Positions 4,617-6,600 of a DNA stretch of 6,600 nt are shown piece by piece. The position numbers and the translations under genes are program-made. Where the stretch lies: assembly GCA_025352915.1 (NCBI GenBank), contig JANXSA010000675.1, positions 1 to 6,600 on the forward strand, written 5' to 3'. The notes under the pieces are model-generated. The model saw nothing but the letters and a program-made list of their open reading frames with translations, searched no databases and was not told the origin of the DNA. The DNA comes from Rhodospirillales bacterium. GTDB lineage: Bacteria; Pseudomonadota; Alphaproteobacteria; Acetobacterales; Acetobacteraceae. Positions within the stretch are counted from its first letter, which is position 1, and each line of letters starts with the position of its first letter.

Positions 4617-6600
4617 ATGACCACCCGCAGGACTTTCCTAGGCGCCAGCGCCGCGTTCGCCGCGGCCGCCGCCCCGACCGTGGACGCGCTGGCCCAGGCC
4701 GTGACCGCCAAGAGCGCGTTCGACCAGTCGGGCCTGGTCGGCAAGCTGGAGGGTCCGTCGCAGAGCACCACCATCCCGACCAGCTTCAAGGAAGCACCGC
4801 AGCTCGCCGAGTTGGTCAAGGCAGGCAAACTGCCGCCGGTGGCCCAGCGCCTGCCGGCCGAACCCCTCGTGCTGAAGCCGCTCGAATCCACCGGCAAATA
4901 CGGCGGTACCTGGCGCCGCGCCTTCATCGGCCCGTCCGATGGCGAGAACGGCAACCGCATCATGGCCAGCGACAAGCTGCTGTTCTGGGACCCGACCGGC
5001 AGCAAGATCGTGCCCTCGGTCGCCAAGGCTTATGAACTCAGCGCCGACGGCAAGACCACCACCCTGCACCTCCGCCGCGGCATGAAATGGAGCGACGGCG
5101 CGCCCTTCACCGCCGATGATTTCGTGTTCTGGTACCAGGACATGTACCTCAACAAGGACATCGTGCCGAACCCGATCGCCGACATGGCGGCCGGCGGCAA
5201 ACAGGGCAAGCTGGTCAAGATCGACGAGGTCACGGTCCAGTTCCAGTTCGAGAACCCGTATTTCCTGTTCCCCTCGATGATCGCCGGCGATACGCTGATC
5301 GGCGGCGGCCAGGCAGTGCGCCAGGCCGGCGGCAACAGTTTTGGCGCATACGCCCCCGCCCATTACCTCAAGCAGTTCATGCCGAAATACTCGTCCGAGG
5401 CCGAGGTGAACGCCAAGGCCCGCGCGGCCGGCTACGACAACTGGGTGCGCATGCTGCATGTCCGCAAGGACTGGCAGCTCAACCCCGAACTGCCGACGCT
5501 GGGGCCGTGGAAGACGACCCGCCCGATCAATACGCCGATCTGGGCGATGGAGCGCAACCCGTACTATTACATCGTCGACACCGAGGGCAATCAGCTGCCC
5601 TATATCGACGGGGTGGTGATGACGCTGGCCGAGAACATCGAGGTCGCCAACCTGCGCGCCATGGCCGGCGAGTACGACCTGCAGGAACGCCACATGGACC
5701 TGGCCAAGCTGCCGGTGATCCTGGAGAACCGCGAGCGCGGCAAATACAACGTGCATCTCGACCTCGCCTATAACGGCGCGGACACCACACTGCACGTCAA
5801 CATGAATCACACCGCCGACGCCGAGGTGGGCAAGTGGCTCGGCACCGCGGATTTCCGCCGCGCCCTGTCGCTCGGCATCGATCGTGATCAGCTCAACGAA
5901 ACCTTCTGGCTCGGCCTGGCCACCCCCGGCAGCACCGCGCCGGCCGAAGTGATGCCCGAAAGCCCCGGCCCGGAATGGCGCAAGAAATGGTCGGTGCTCG
6001 ACATCGCCCAGGCCAACGCCCTGCTCGACAAGCTCGGCCTGACCAAGAAGGACCGCGAGGGCTATCGCCTGCGCACCGATAACGGCCAGCGCCTGGTGAT
6101 CCAGCTCACCGCGGTCAAGGCGTTCATGGACTGGCCGGCGCATGCCCAGATGATCGCCCAGCAATGGCGCAAGATCGGCATCTATGGTGACGTCAAGGAA
6201 CAGGAACGCGGCCTCGCCTTCCAGCGCACCCTGGCCGGCGACCACCACATCCTGGTCTGGACCAATGGCGGCACCGAGCTGCTGTATCTCTACCCGGCCT
6301 GGGCGTTGCCGGTGGATATCGCCAACGGCGCATACGGAATCGAGCACGCGCGCTGGTACGCCTCCAACGGCGCCAGCGGCACCAAGCCGACCGACCCGCA
6401 CATGCTCAAGGCGCTGGAACTCTTCCGCTCGGCCGCTGGCATGCAGGAGGCGGAGCGGAACAAGAATGCCCAGGAAATCTGGAAGATCATGGTCGACCAG
6501 CAATTCACCATCGGCGTCTGCGGCCAGTCGCCAGCGCTGATGGGCGTGCGCCTGGCCAGCCGGCGCCTGGGCAACATCCCGGGGCGGGTCTGCATCGCCC
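4617..6600 (+). CDS. Tat-exported ABC transporter solute-binding protein, SBP_bac_5 family (paralog 2), 3' end cut by window edge
   Basis: 661 complete codons run open to the edge; by comparison with paralog 1 about 18 residues and the stop are missing. The N-terminus MTTRRTFLGAS is a near-consensus twin-arginine motif, better than that of paralog 1 (RRTFLG versus RRHVIG), with likely cleavage after ALAQA (residues 24-28). The family blocks recur: LRRGMKWSDGAPFTADDF near residues 152-169 and FRRALSLGIDRDQLNE at 413-428. The offset to paralog 1 is three residues at the first block, the second block and the edge, so the mature proteins show no net insertion or deletion. Role: periplasmic receptor for a peptide/opine-type ABC importer; ligand unknown. 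The segment DHHILVWTNGGTELLYLYPA (542-561) differs clearly from paralog 1 in an otherwise conserved neighbourhood, suggesting a changed ligand preference. Permease and ATPase genes might lie to the right. Confidence 0.93.
   Translation, partial: MTTRRTFLGASAAFAAAAAPTVDALAQAVTAKSAFDQSGLVGKLEGPSQSTTIPTSFKEAPQLAELVKAGKLPPVAQRLPAEPLVLKPLESTGKYGGTWRRAFIGPSDGENGNRIMASDKLLFWDPTGSKIVPSVAKAYELSADGKTTTLHLRRGMKWSDGAPFTADDFVFWYQDMYLNKDIVPNPIADMAAGGKQGKLVKIDEVTVQFQFENPYFLFPSMIAGDTLIGGGQAVRQAGGNSFGAYAPAHYLKQFMPKYSSEAEVNAKARAAGYDNWVRMLHVRKDWQLNPELPTLGPWKTTRPINTPIWAMERNPYYYIVDTEGNQLPYIDGVVMTLAENIEVANLRAMAGEYDLQERHMDLAKLPVILENRERGKYNVHLDLAYNGADTTLHVNMNHTADAEVGKWLGTADFRRALSLGIDRDQLNETFWLGLATPGSTAPAEVMPESPGPEWRKKWSVLDIAQANALLDKLGLTKKDREGYRLRTDNGQRLVIQLTAVKAFMDWPAHAQMIAQQWRKIGIYGDVKEQERGLAFQRTLAGDHHILVWTNGGTELLYLYPAWALPVDIANGAYGIEHARWYASNGASGTKPTDPHMLKALELFRSAAGMQEAERNKNAQEIWKIMVDQQFTIGVCGQSPALMGVRLASRRLGNIPGRVCIA

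Noticed and set aside
4638..6503. A 621-codon open frame on the minus strand opposite the second binding protein
   Set aside because: Same explanation. Its similarity to the other antisense frame follows from the homology of the sense genes, so the coincidence is not independent evidence of coding.

Overview
The window is GC-rich, densely coding bacterial DNA. A cbb3 oxidase gene, a TTGA-N6-TCAA (FNR/FixK-type) site and large Tat-exported peptide-type binding proteins point to an alphaproteobacterium, perhaps Rhodospirillales/Acetobacteraceae. That placement is an inference from gene content and base composition, not a database match.

Left part (1-1351, minus strand): a respiratory operon running out of the left edge. 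A 72-residue two-helix membrane protein comes first. It overlaps by 8 nt the start of ccoN, the catalytic subunit of the high-affinity cbb3 terminal oxidase. The first 380 residues of CcoN are present and nearly all metal ligands are visible. ccoO, ccoP and others would be expected beyond the edge.

Middle (1352-1511): a 160-bp divergent control region with a perfect TTGACGCAGATCAA site at 1431-1444. On the plus side it sits at textbook class II activator distance (22 bp) from a TTGAAT -10 box. The plus-strand gene (1512-2246) encodes a six-helix TauE/SafE-like (COG2836-type) membrane protein with HCxxMCGP and LLPCG motifs. This family is often found with cbb3 assembly and copper-handling genes. 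The oxidase operon and this gene therefore look like one low-oxygen regulon.

Right part (2340-6600, plus strand): two tandem, closely related periplasmic solute-binding proteins of the SBP_bac_5 (peptide/nickel/opine ABC transporter) family, each with a twin-arginine signal and a GGAGG ribosome-binding site. The second lacks only about its last 18 residues at the window edge. Their net lengths match after the signal peptide. They are roughly three quarters identical by eye, with a conspicuous cluster of differences around residues 540-565. No permease or ATPase gene is present in the window.

The spacer between the two binding-protein genes (4371-4616) holds the most unusual structure: a 135-bp AT-rich palindromic element. 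It has two inverted 50-nt arms, each containing its own 10-11 bp hairpin, and it starts at the base after the first gene's stop codon. It resembles a mobile or dispersed palindromic repeat and may also act as a terminator.
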